A stretch of DNA of 64,000 bases from assembly GCF_015390235.1 (NCBI RefSeq), contig NZ_VUOH01000002.1, positions 62,001-126,000 of the forward strand, read 5' to 3'. Both the position numbers and the translations under genes were made by a program. Every line of letters begins with the position of its first letter. Within the stretch, counting starts at the first letter, position 1. Below the pieces are notes generated by a model. The model saw only the letters and a list, made by a program, of their open reading frames with translations. It was not told the DNA's origin and made no database searches. Below are positions 27,753-35,572 of this stretch, one piece after another. Source of the stretch: Quadrisphaera sp. INWT6 (lineage in GTDB: Bacteria > Actinomycetota > Actinomycetes > Actinomycetales > Quadrisphaeraceae).

Positions 27753-29426
27753 TCACCGCCCGGGGGCGGCGATGTCGATGCATGCGATGGTGGCGTCCTG
27801 GGTGGGCCCGTCGACGCCCGCCGCCTCCAGCAGGTTCGCGACCACCTGGCGCACGACCTCCTGGGGGTCTTGGTCGAAGGCGCGAGCAGCCGCGCCCTCG
27901 GCCCGGACCGAAGACTCCCCGGGGTCGCCGAAGCCGTCACCCAGCAGCACCAGGCGGTCACCGCCCAGCGCGGGCACCTCGGTGGCGACGAAGCGGGTGT
28001 CACCGGTGGCCCCGACGGGGTCGTTCTCAGCCAGCGCCAGCGCAGTCATCCGCCCCCCGCGCTGCAGCAGGGCTCGCATCCCCGTCGTGGCCACCGCCTG
28101 CACCGCGACGCGGTCCGGCTCGTGCTCGAGGTCCGGTTCCAGCTGCAGGCGGACCACGAGCGCATCGACGGTGGCCTCGCCGCGGTGGTGGCCGTAGACG
28201 GCCTGGTCGACCAGGGCGACCTGGTCGACCAGGTCCAGTCCCAGCGTGCGCGCGTGCCGCAGCGCCCCCAGGGCCAGGGCCAGCACCACCGGGGCCCGGC
28301 GCCGGTGGGTGCGGCAGTCCAGCAGCGCCACCTCCAAGCACGCACCGCGGCCGGCGGTGGCGGGCACGAGCTCGGTGTCGTGGGCGTCGGTGGCAGCGTC
28401 CCAGGCCGGCTCGAGGTGGGTGGCCACCTCCACCCCGCGGGTGCGCACGTGACGCGGCCCCAGCTGCCGGGCCTGCATCTCAGCGGACACGGTCCACGGG
28501 TGGGTGCGGGTGCCCAGCTGCAGCACGCGGGTCCCGGCGCACGCCGCGACCAGCACCGGCCCTGATGCCTCGGCCAGAGCGGCGAACACGTCCGTCCAGC
28601 TCTCCTGGACGGCACCAGGGGGCGGCTGCGCGCTCAGGACCCCGATGCGCCCTCCGTCCAGCACGGGGGCGTGCAGCCAGACGTGGCCGACCTCGGCGAA
28701 GTGGCCGCGCACGACCAGGCGCCCGGTCCGCAGCGCCTCTCCCTCGGCGCTGGCGTCCACCGACAGCGCCTGGCCCGGCGCCGCTGCCGCCGGCCCGCGA
28801 GCGGGCTGGGGCCACTGCGCCAGGGGGACGAGGACCCGGCAGTCCTGGGAGAGCAGGTGCAGCCTGACCCGCGGCGCCGCGGTCAGCTCGGCGAGGGTCC
28901 GCACCAGCACCGCCGGTGCCTGACCGGGGTCGGCCGCCGCCATGGCCCGGTGCAGGTCGACCACCGCATCACGAGGCCGGGACACCACGGCCCCAGCCGG
29001 TGCGGCGGGCGCTGAGGTCGCCCCCAGCCGGCGCACCAGGTCCTCGAGCTGGTCCCGGTCGGGGCCGTCCGCGGCGGCCAACAGGTCGCCCATCGCCGCG
29101 GCGCGGGCATCCAGCCAGCGGTGCAGGACCTCGCGGCCCTGCCGGGTGAGCACCAGCTCGACCTCGCGGCGGTTGTCCGCGGCGTCGCGGCGCAGCAGCA
29201 GACCGGCAGCGCTGAGCCGGTCTGCCAGGCGGCTGGCGGTGGAGACCGCGACCTGCAGAGCCTCGGCCGCGGCGCTGATGGTGCTGACCGAGCGCTCACC
29301 CAGGTGGTCCAGGACCCGCAGCTGGGAGGCGGTGACGACCGGCTCGACGAGGGCGCTGGCCTGCTCGGTGCCGTCCACCACCAACGAGGACAGGTGCAGC
29401 AGCCCTGCGCGCAGCTGCTCGTCCAT
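27753..29426 (-). CDS. MarR-like HTH fused to a divergent SpoIIE/PP2C-type domain
   Basis: A 557-residue protein from the ATG at 29426. Residues 1-150 are a MarR-type winged helix (VTASQLRVLDHLGERSVSTISAAAEALQVAVSTASRLADRL..., then a DNRREV wing). Residues 160-330 resemble a GAF-like sensor. Residues 340-557 follow the SpoIIE phosphatase layout (LEVALLDCRTH..., LGALRHARTLGLDL, LALAENDPVGA, GDRLVLLGDGFGD). The metal-binding aspartates in LLDC and GDGFGD are kept, but the usual GGDWYD and DVxGHG motifs are not, so catalysis is uncertain. No membrane segment. Divergent from the rhodopsin operon with a 326-bp shared upstream region, which makes it a candidate regulator. Confidence 0.7.
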   Translation of the reverse strand: MDEQLRAGLLHLSSLVVDGTEQASALVEPVVTASQLRVLDHLGERSVSTISAAAEALQVAVSTASRLADRLSAAGLLLRRDAADNRREVELVLTRQGREVLHRWLDARAAAMGDLLAAADGPDRDQLEDLVRRLGATSAPAAPAGAVVSRPRDAVVDLHRAMAAADPGQAPAVLVRTLAELTAAPRVRLHLLSQDCRVLVPLAQWPQPARGPAAAAPGQALSVDASAEGEALRTGRLVVRGHFAEVGHVWLHAPVLDGGRIGVLSAQPPPGAVQESWTDVFAALAEASGPVLVAACAGTRVLQLGTRTHPWTVSAEMQARQLGPRHVRTRGVEVATHLEPAWDAATDAHDTELVPATAGRGACLEVALLDCRTHRRRAPVVLALALGALRHARTLGLDLVDQVALVDQAVYGHHRGEATVDALVVRLQLEPDLEHEPDRVAVQAVATTGMRALLQRGGRMTALALAENDPVGATGDTRFVATEVPALGGDRLVLLGDGFGDPGESSVRAEGAAARAFDQDPQEVVRQVVANLLEAAGVDGPTQDATIACIDIAAPGR

Positions 29427-29483
29427 GCGCCCCATGGTCGCGGGGTCGGCGGTGAGCGCCAACTGCGGGGCGCCGGGTTCCGG

Positions 29484-29512
29484 TTGTGGGTCGCACCGAT
29501 CAGTCCTAGCGT
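29484..29512 (+). promoter_or_regulatory. Possible promoter of the rhodopsin operon
   Basis: TTGTGG (29484-29489), a 17-nt spacer, then TAGCGT (29507-29512). This implies a leader of roughly 230 nt before the rhodopsin ATG. Matches are partial. Confidence 0.3.
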
Positions 29513-29521
29513 CCCAATCAC

Positions 29522-29534
29522 TTGCACGTCGCAA
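29522..29534. promoter_or_regulatory. Inverted repeat TTGC-N5-GCAA in the rhodopsin upstream region
   Basis: A short palindrome, TTGCACGTCGCAA, just after the candidate -10. Its position suits a repressor site, possibly for the divergent MarR-like fusion protein. Confidence 0.3.
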
Positions 29535-29752
29535 AGGTTTACGGGTGCGAGTCCACAACGTCGGCTCCTGGCGTCGCGGCCCTACTACGCCCCACCGCGG
29601 CCTCTCCACGCACCCAGGTGCGCCACGGGACGGCCCTCACGCCCTCACACCACCCGCCCTCGCCCGACACGCGGGCCCCGCACGTGACGCGGTCCCGGCC
29701 GGGGCCGCACCGCGCGCACCCGCAGCGCCTCGAGAGACCCCTTGGAGCACCC

Positions 29753-30775
29753 ATGCCCTCAGCCGGAATCCTCGCCGTGGAGTTCACCGCGACCTCCACC
29801 TACACCAGCGCCCAGTACCTGCTGGTGCTGTACTCCTTCGTCGTGGCGGCCTTCGCGCTGTTCGCCACCGGCCTCTACAGCGCCAAGACCAGCTCAGACA
29901 TCTCCAAGGCCTACCGCACCGCCGGCAACGCCAGCACCCTCATCTGCTGGATCGCGACCCTGGCCTACGTCGTGCTCGTCCTGGAGTGGGTCTTCGGCTT
30001 CACCCCCTCCGCGGACGGCTCCACCTACACCCCCGACGCCGGAACCGTCATCACCGAGCTGCGCTACATGGACTGGTCGGTCACCGTCCCGCTGCTCACC
30101 ATCGAGATCCTCGCGGTGGCCGCGCTCAGCCGCACCCAGGCCTTCAGGCTGCGCGCCATCGCGGTCCCCGCAGCCTTCCTCATGATCATCACCGGGTACC
30201 TGGGCGTCGTCTTCGGCCAGGACGCCCGGGTCGGGACCACCAGCGCCCTGTGGATCTGGGGCGCGGTCAGCACCGTCTTCTTCGTCGTCCTGTACTGGGT
30301 GGCCGCCAAGGCCTACAAGGCCACCGCCGACCAGGTCTCGGCAGAGACCCGCACCAGCTACCGCAACGCCCTGGTCCTGCTGTTCAGCGTCTTCGGCGCC
30401 TACCCGCTGGCCTACCTCATCCCCGCCGTCGCCGGCGCCGACAGCGGCGCCTGGGGCACCACCGAGCAGCTGGTCTTCACCTTCTCCGACATCATCGCCA
30501 AGGCCGGCTTCGGCATCCTGATCCACAAGGTGGCCAAGCTGCGCACCGCTGAGGACGCCCGCGCCGCTGGTGGTGGCGACGACGAGCGTGCTGCGGCCTC
30601 GGTGCCGGACACCCTGCCCGCGCAGGTGTGGATCTCCGGTGAGCTCGTCTCCCTGCCGCCCCAGCCCACCGCCGCCCCTGGCGCGGCGAGCCGGGCGACG
30701 AGTGGCGCGGAGAGCAGCGGTGCTGCCGGAGCCGTTGACGGCATGCCGGCCGCGCGCAGCCGCGGCGAGCGCTGA
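29753..30775 (+). CDS. Microbial rhodopsin, outward proton-pump type (DTE motif)
   Basis: A 340-residue seven-helix retinal protein. Helix C reads RYMDWSVTVPLLTIE: Asp107 (counter-ion/proton acceptor), Thr111 and Glu118 (donor) form the DTE motif of proteorhodopsin-type proton pumps. Leu115 at the colour-tuning position predicts green rather than blue absorption. Helix G has FTFSDIIAKAGFG with Asp246 and the retinal-binding Lys250. Unusual: helix B has no histidine at the place that stabilises the counter-ion in proteorhodopsin, and a soluble Ala/Ser/Pro-rich tail of about 78 residues follows helix G. The ATG at 29753 has a GGAG ribosome site. Followed 47 nt later by the retinal-forming enzyme gene, so one operon. 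Confidence 0.93.
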   Translation: MPSAGILAVEFTATSTYTSAQYLLVLYSFVVAAFALFATGLYSAKTSSDISKAYRTAGNASTLICWIATLAYVVLVLEWVFGFTPSADGSTYTPDAGTVITELRYMDWSVTVPLLTIEILAVAALSRTQAFRLRAIAVPAAFLMIITGYLGVVFGQDARVGTTSALWIWGAVSTVFFVVLYWVAAKAYKATADQVSAETRTSYRNALVLLFSVFGAYPLAYLIPAVAGADSGAWGTTEQLVFTFSDIIAKAGFGILIHKVAKLRTAEDARAAGGGDDERAAASVPDTLPAQVWISGELVSLPPQPTAAPGAASRATSGAESSGAAGAVDGMPAARSRGER

Positions 30776-30822
30776 GCCGGACCACCAGCCAGCGACGTCC
30801 GCGTCTCGACCGAGGACGAGCT

Positions 30823-31962
30823 GTGGCCCTTGTGAGCCACGTGCGCTCAGCGGTTCCGCTGCCCGCCGGCGCTGCACGCGCCGCGGCAGCGGAACCGCAC
30901 ACCACACCGCCTGTCGCACCACCTGCGGCGCCGGCCTCCGTCCCTCAGGGCACCCGAGGCACCCCGGCGGACCCCGAACCCCAGGTGCTCCCCCACGCAG
31001 GCAGGGGCTGGCGCCTGCTGCTGATCTCACCCGTGCTGGTCGCTGCCGGCGTCGCTGCGGCGGCTGCGACTGCGGCACTGGTGACGGGCGGCACCGGGGC
31101 CCTCACCGGGGCCGTCCGCGCCGGTGGGGTCTCCCTGGGTCCCGCCGGAGCGGTGCTGCTGGTGGTCAGCCTGCTGGTGGGTCTTCCTCACGGCGCGGTG
31201 GACCTGCTGCGCCCGGAGGTCATCAGCCCGACCGCGACCCCGCGGCAACGCCGACGCGCCGGGTGGGCCTACGTGGGCACCGCCGCAGCAGCGGCTCTGG
31301 CCTGGGTGCTCGCGCCGCTGCCGGTCCTGCTGGTGCTGCTGGTGCTGGCGGCGGTGCACTTCGGCACCGCCGACGACGTCAGCGCCCGCTGGACGGGCTG
31401 GTCACGCCCTCGACTGCTCACCTGGGTCCGCGTCACCGCGCTGGGAGGGGCAGCGGTCGCCGTCCCCCTGGGGGTGCACGGAGACGCCGTGCACCAGGTC
31501 CTGGGCGCCCTCAGCGGAGGACAGGCCGACCTGGTGCGAGCGGTGATGCGCGCCGCCAGCGGGGTGGCGCTCGTGGCGGCCGCGGTGACGGTGGCCGACG
31601 CGACGGCGCACCGGCGCTGGGCGGCCGCCGCCGAGCCGGTCGCCCTGGTGGCCCTGTTCGTCCTGGTGACCCCGCTCGTGGCCTTCGCGGTCTACTTCGG
31701 GCTGTGGCACTCCTGGCGCCAGGTGGTGCGGATGGTCGCCGCCGACGCCAGCCGGGAGGCCACCACGGTCCGCCGCGCCGTGACGGCGCTGCTGCGCACA
31801 GCGGCCCCGCCCACCGCGGTGACCGTGGCGGTGCTCGCCCTGGCGGTCTCGACCACCGGCAGCGCGCTGCTGCCGATCGCCCTGGTGGCCGTGCTGTGCT
31901 TGACGGTGCCCCACGGCATGGCCGTCGCACTGACCGACCGCCGCCTCCAGGTGCGCGGATAG
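30823..31962 (+). CDS. blh: Beta-carotene 15,15'-dioxygenase, Brp/Blh family
   Basis: A 379-residue polytopic membrane protein with the Brp/Blh histidine motifs: GLPHGAVDLL, AAVHFGTADD, VYFGLWHSWRQ and TVPHGMAVAL. The N-terminal 55 residues are Pro/Ala-rich and outside the family domain. The enzyme cleaves beta-carotene into two molecules of retinal, the chromophore of the rhodopsin encoded just upstream. GTG at 30823 is used, with GAGGA upstream; GTG at 30832 is an alternative. No carotenoid biosynthesis genes are in the window, so beta-carotene must be made elsewhere. Confidence 0.92.
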   Translation: MALVSHVRSAVPLPAGAARAAAAEPHTTPPVAPPAAPASVPQGTRGTPADPEPQVLPHAGRGWRLLLISPVLVAAGVAAAAATAALVTGGTGALTGAVRAGGVSLGPAGAVLLVVSLLVGLPHGAVDLLRPEVISPTATPRQRRRAGWAYVGTAAAAALAWVLAPLPVLLVLLVLAAVHFGTADDVSARWTGWSRPRLLTWVRVTALGGAAVAVPLGVHGDAVHQVLGALSGGQADLVRAVMRAASGVALVAAAVTVADATAHRRWAAAAEPVALVALFVLVTPLVAFAVYFGLWHSWRQVVRMVAADASREATTVRRAVTALLRTAAPPTAVTVAVLALAVSTTGSALLPIALVAVLCLTVPHGMAVALTDRRLQVRG

Positions 31963-32369
31963 CCAGCCCCCGGTGCGACGGACAGCAGGTCGCTCGACAG
32001 GGTGGCTCGACGCGCCACGAGGTCCCACCGGGAGGTGCGGGCGACCGAGGACCCGTCGGTCTTCCCCCTGCGCGAGACCGTCGGCGGGCTGCCCCTCGAC
32101 CGTCCCGCGACGACCGTCGCCGTCCACGACGTCGAGGACACCGGTACCGGGTACCCGCTCGGGTGCTACATCCAGGTGTCCGACGACCCCGGCCCACCTC
32201 GACGTCGTGGCCGCCGCCGAGAGCGCCGACGGTGCGCGTGGGCGCTGCGGCTCCGACGACTCCGCGGGTGCGGGTCGACGCCGAGGACGACGGCGGGGAG
32301 CTGCGGGCCCGGGCGGACCAGGAGAGCCCGGCGGCGAGCGCCCCGGAGGGTCGTGGTGCCCGGGACGGC
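31963..32369. other. About 400-bp stretch between the Blh and MarR genes
   Basis: No recognisable gene. One forward frame (about 32002-32195, including LRETVGGLPLDRPATTVAVHDVEDTGTGYPLG) has protein-like composition but no family match that I know; it may be a decayed fragment. Confidence 0.35.
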
Positions 32370-32948
32370 TCAGCAGCTGCGCGCCGGACCGGGCATCACA
32401 CCCAGGCGCTCGGCGATGACGACCAGCGCGCGCAGCTGCTCCCCCTCGAGCGGGGACAGCACGTGGGTGCGGACGGCGTCGACGTGCCCCGGGGCCGCCG
32501 CCTCGACGACGTCCCACCCAACGTCGGTCAGGGCGGCCACGGTGAAGCGACCGTCCGCCGGGTCGGGGAAGCGGTGCACGAGGCCGCGCTGCTCGAGCTT
32601 CCTCACCACGTTGGACAGGCGCGACAGCGACCCGCTGGCCAGCCGCGCCAGCGAGCTCATCCGCGTGCTGCGACCGGGCAGCATCGACAGCGAGCTGAGC
32701 ACCATGTACTCGAACAGGCTCACGCCCGACTCGCGCTGGAGCTGGGCGTCGAGCGGGCCGGGCAGCAGCGAGGCCAGGCCGACGACGGCCTTCCACGCCT
32801 CCTGCTGCTCCTCGGACAGCCAGCCCCCGGCCGGTGGGGCCGGTGCGCCCGGTGCGCCGGGTGCAGAGGAGACGGCTGCAGCGGCAGACGCGGCAGGCGC
32901 GGCCGGGCTCGCGGCGCAGCCGTCGTCGCCGCAGGGATCACCGTCCAC
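32370..32948 (-). CDS. MarR-family transcriptional regulator
   Basis: A protein of about 192 residues. The first 45 are Ala/Pro-rich; the MarR fold follows (SLFEYMVLSSLSMLPGRSTRMSSLARLASGSLSRLSNVVRKLEQRGLV, wing FPDPADGRFTVAALTDVG). The start is uncertain; GTG at 32948 (VDGDPCG) is chosen over an ATG 23 codons upstream because the latter would run over the operator region. Divergent from the azoreductase gene, with two palindromes containing the same TGACT/GAAGT elements between them: the usual layout for a MarR repressor controlling a flavoenzyme. Confidence 0.85.
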   Translation of the reverse strand: MDGDPCGDDGCAASPAAPAASAAAAVSSAPGAPGAPAPPAGGWLSEEQQEAWKAVVGLASLLPGPLDAQLQRESGVSLFEYMVLSSLSMLPGRSTRMSSLARLASGSLSRLSNVVRKLEQRGLVHRFPDPADGRFTVAALTDVGWDVVEAAAPGHVDAVRTHVLSPLEGEQLRALVVIAERLGVMPGPARSC

Positions 32949-32994
32949 ACACCGACGGTAGTGGGAGCGACGGCGCGGTGACGCCGCCCAGACG

Positions 32995-33044
32995 GATGAC
33001 TCCAAGCATGAAGTCATCTGCTACGTTTACTTCACCCGTGAAGT
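32995..33044. promoter_or_regulatory. Pair of palindromic operator candidates for the MarR/azoreductase pair
   Basis: One inverted repeat has arms GATGACT (32995-33001) and AGTCATC (33012-33018). A second is ACTTCA-CCCG-TGAAGT (33029-33044), 24 bp before the azoreductase ATG. Both suit a dimeric MarR protein. Confidence 0.6.
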
Positions 33045-33067
33045 CACGGCCCGAGCGAGGAGACACC

Positions 33068-33709
33068 ATGACCCTGTTCCGCCTGGACGCCAGCATCCGC
33101 GTCGACGGGTCCGCCAGCCGCGAGCTCGCGGACGCCGTCGAGGCCGAGTGGCAGCTCGCCCACCCCGGCGACGCCGTCACCCGCCGCCACGTGGGCACCG
33201 AGCCCCTCCCGGCCACCACCTGGGGCGAGGCCGTCACCGGCTCGATGACCCCCGAGAGCGCGCGCACGCCCGAGCAGCGCGGAGCGCTGGCCCTGGCCTC
33301 CGAGCTGGTCGACGAGCTGACGTCCGCCAGCGCCGTCCTCCTCGCCGCGCCCCTGTACAACTACGGCGTCTCCCAGCACGTGAAGGCGTGGGTCGACCTC
33401 GTCATCGCCGGCAGCACGCCTGGCACCCGCCTGCTCGAGGGCGTCCCGACGGTGCTGGCCACCGTCCGCGGCGGCAGCTACAGCGCCGGGACGCCCCGCG
33501 AGGGCTGGGACCACTACACCGCGTACCTGCGCCGGATCCTGGCTGACGTCTGGGGCGCCGACCTGACCGTCGTGGAGCGCGACTTCACGCTGGTGGGCGT
33601 CAACCCCGCGCTGGACGCGTTCACCGAGCAGGCGAAGGCCCTGCACACGCGGGCGCTGTCCGCGGCCCGCGAGGCCGGTCGCGCGCTCGGGGTCGTCCCC
33701 GTCGCCTGA
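33068..33709 (+). CDS. FMN-dependent NADH-azoreductase / quinone reductase family
   Basis: A 213-residue flavodoxin-fold enzyme. Typical segments: FRLDASIRVDGSASRELADAVEAEW at the phosphate-binding N-terminus, AAPLYNYGVSQHVKAWVDLVIAG in the middle, VLATVRGGSYSAGTPREGWDHYTAYLRRILADVWG in the C-terminal half. AzoR-type enzymes transfer two electrons from NAD(P)H through FMN to azo compounds or quinones and guard against electrophile stress. Divergent from, and probably repressed by, the adjacent MarR protein. Confidence 0.9.
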   Translation: MTLFRLDASIRVDGSASRELADAVEAEWQLAHPGDAVTRRHVGTEPLPATTWGEAVTGSMTPESARTPEQRGALALASELVDELTSASAVLLAAPLYNYGVSQHVKAWVDLVIAGSTPGTRLLEGVPTVLATVRGGSYSAGTPREGWDHYTAYLRRILADVWGADLTVVERDFTLVGVNPALDAFTEQAKALHTRALSAAREAGRALGVVPVA

Positions 33710-33850
33710 CCCGGCCCCCGCGCCCGTCGGCTGCGCCGCGCCCCTGAGCGCGGTGCAGCCGGTGGAGGGGGACCACGTCCCCGGCGGTGCGGGCGGGAAG
33801 CCGGGCACGCAGGCGGTGCCGCGCTCGGCGCACGGCAGCACCCGAGGGCG

Positions 33851-35440
33851 TCAGAGGCGGAAGGCCGCCACCGACTCCCGCAGCTCCCGCGCCGTGCGGG
33901 CCAGCTCCGCGGCGGTCCGCGTCGACTCCGCAGCGCTCTCGGTCGTGCGCGCCGAGGCGCTCGCGACACCGGAGATGTTCGTGCTGATCTCCTGCGCCCC
34001 AGAGGACACCTCGGTGACCGAGCGCACCATCTCCGCCGTCGTGGCCGACTGCTGCTCCACCGCCGAGGCGACGGTGGCCTGCAGCGCGTCGATCTGCCCG
34101 ATGACCGCGCTGATCTGCTCGATCGCCGACCGGGCGTCGGTGGCGTCGGCCTGGGCGGTCTGCACCCGGGCCACGATCTCGTCGGTGGCCCGCGCGGTCT
34201 GGCCCGCGAGGTCCTTGACCTCACCGGCGACGACGGCGAAGCCCTTGCCCGCCTCACCGGCACGGGCGGCCTCGATCGTGGCGTTCAGCGCCAGCAGGTT
34301 CGTCTGCTCCGCGATCGAGGTGATCAGCTTGACGACGTCACCGATCTCCCGGGAGGAGACCCCGAGGCGCTCCAGGGTCGCGCTGGCCTGCTCGGCCGTC
34401 GCGACGGCGGCGGCCGCCGTCTGCGAGGCGGTCGCGGTGGAGGAGGCGATCTCCCCGATGGCGGCGGTCATCTCCTCGCCGGCGGCGGCGATGGTCGACA
34501 TGGAGGCCGAGATCTCCTCGCTCGCCCCCGCGACCACGCCGGCCTGGGCGGAGGACTCCTGGGCCCCCGCCGACAGCTCGCTCGAGACCGACGTCAGCCG
34601 CTCGGAGGTCTGCGCCAGGTCGGTGGCCCGCCCGGTGATCTGCTGCACGACGCCGGCGAGGTTGGCGATGGAGGCGTCGGTGGCGACGGCGAGCTGGCCG
34701 ACCTCGTCCTTGCTGGTGATGCCGGTGCGCTGGTCCAGGCGGCCCTCGGCCAGACCCTGCACGACGCCCAGGACCGTCGTGAGGGGGCGGGAGATGGAGC
34801 GCGACAGGGCCACGGCCACCGCCACGGCGGCCAGCAGCGCGACGGCGGCGGTGGCGACCATGAGGAGCAGCGCGGTGCGGAAGGCCGCGGCCCCAGCTGC
34901 GGCGGCGGCCTTGCCGTCGGCGAGCTCGGCGTCGTAGAGGCCGTCCATCGCGGTGGAGATCTCCTTGGTCAGCGGCGCCACGACCTCGTCGCGGTGCTGG
35001 GCGTACCCGGCGTTGTCACCGGCCTGGGCGAAGGTGAACAGCGCCTTGCGCGCCTCGCGCCACTGGCCCACCAGCTCCCACGCCGCGGCGCGCTGCGCGT
35101 CGGTCGCGCCCGTCTGCCCCGTGTCGTAGCGGTTCCAGTCGGCGTCGAGGCTGGCCTCGTGCTCGGTGTTGCCATCCAGGGCCAGCTGCATGGTCTTGGG
35201 GTCGTTGATGCCCGCCTGGGCGCGGGAGGTGTCCTGGCGCAGCAGCTGGATGTCGAGGCGGGCCGCAGCCAGGGCCTCGAGCGAGACGAGGTTGCCCGAG
35301 TACATGTCGTCGAGGCGGTGCTGCGCCTGCGACAGCCGGGTGGCCCCGACCCCCAGCACCACGAGGAGGAGCACGCAGACCACGGCGAAGGCCGCGCCCA
35401 GCTTGGTGGACACCTTGAGGTCGCGCACTGCTGCGAGCAC
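33851..35440 (-). CDS. Methyl-accepting chemotaxis protein
   Basis: A 529-residue transmembrane receptor: helix at about 13-37, an all-helical periplasmic sensor (four-helix bundle type, 38-185), second helix at about 190-215, HAMP (about 216-270), and a cytoplasmic signalling coil with the conserved tip [40 protein letters not shown] at 35440 (VLAAVRDLKVSTKLG) follows GAAGAGGAG at ideal spacing. The open frame extends 28 codons further upstream, but that part is structured G/C-rich leader. A run of ten C on the coding strand lies directly before the ribosome site. The ligand is unknown; it would signal to CheA/CheW encoded elsewhere. Confidence 0.92.
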   Translation of the reverse strand: MLAAVRDLKVSTKLGAAFAVVCVLLLVVLGVGATRLSQAQHRLDDMYSGNLVSLEALAAARLDIQLLRQDTSRAQAGINDPKTMQLALDGNTEHEASLDADWNRYDTGQTGATDAQRAAAWELVGQWREARKALFTFAQAGDNAGYAQHRDEVVAPLTKEISTAMDGLYDAELADGKAAAAAGAAAFRTALLLMVATAAVALLAAVAVAVALSRSISRPLTTVLGVVQGLAEGRLDQRTGITSKDEVGQLAVATDASIANLAGVVQQITGRATDLAQTSERLTSVSSELSAGAQESSAQAGVVAGASEEISASMSTIAAAGEEMTAAIGEIASSTATASQTAAAAVATAEQASATLERLGVSSREIGDVVKLITSIAEQTNLLALNATIEAARAGEAGKGFAVVAGEVKDLAGQTARATDEIVARVQTAQADATDARSAIEQISAVIGQIDALQATVASAVEQQSATTAEMVRSVTEVSSGAQEISTNISGVASASARTTESAAESTRTAAELARTARELRESVAAFRL

Positions 35441-35520
35441 CGGGAACTCCTCTTCGGGGGGGGGGAAAGGCTTCCCCCACCCTTCGGCCAGTTCCCCCGG
35501 GCACTTGATGCCGGGCTGCG
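35441..35520 (-). promoter_or_regulatory. Structured leader with G10/C10 tract before the chemoreceptor gene
   Basis: The leader holds ten consecutive G on the given strand (35456-35465), a hairpin GGGGGAA/TTCCCCC (35461-35478) and a second hairpin CCCGGGCA/TGCCGGG with one bulge (35496-35515). The first hairpin lies just before the GAAGAGGAG ribosome site. I could not match it to a known riboswitch class. Confidence 0.45.
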
Positions 35521-35572
35521 ACACCTCCCCGCACCGGGTGCACCTCAGCGGCTGCCGCCGGACCCCTCCGGC

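Noticed and set aside
27244..28197. Forward open frame across the integrase/GGDEF remnants as one gene
   Set aside because: Only a short GGDEF fragment in it is real; the rest is antisense to an integrase remnant and to the MarR/phosphatase fusion gene.
35456..35520. Riboswitch (c-di-GMP or other) before the chemoreceptor gene
   Set aside because: Chemoreceptor genes often have c-di-GMP riboswitches, but the conserved GEMM core sequences are absent. Only generic hairpins and the G10 tract are seen.
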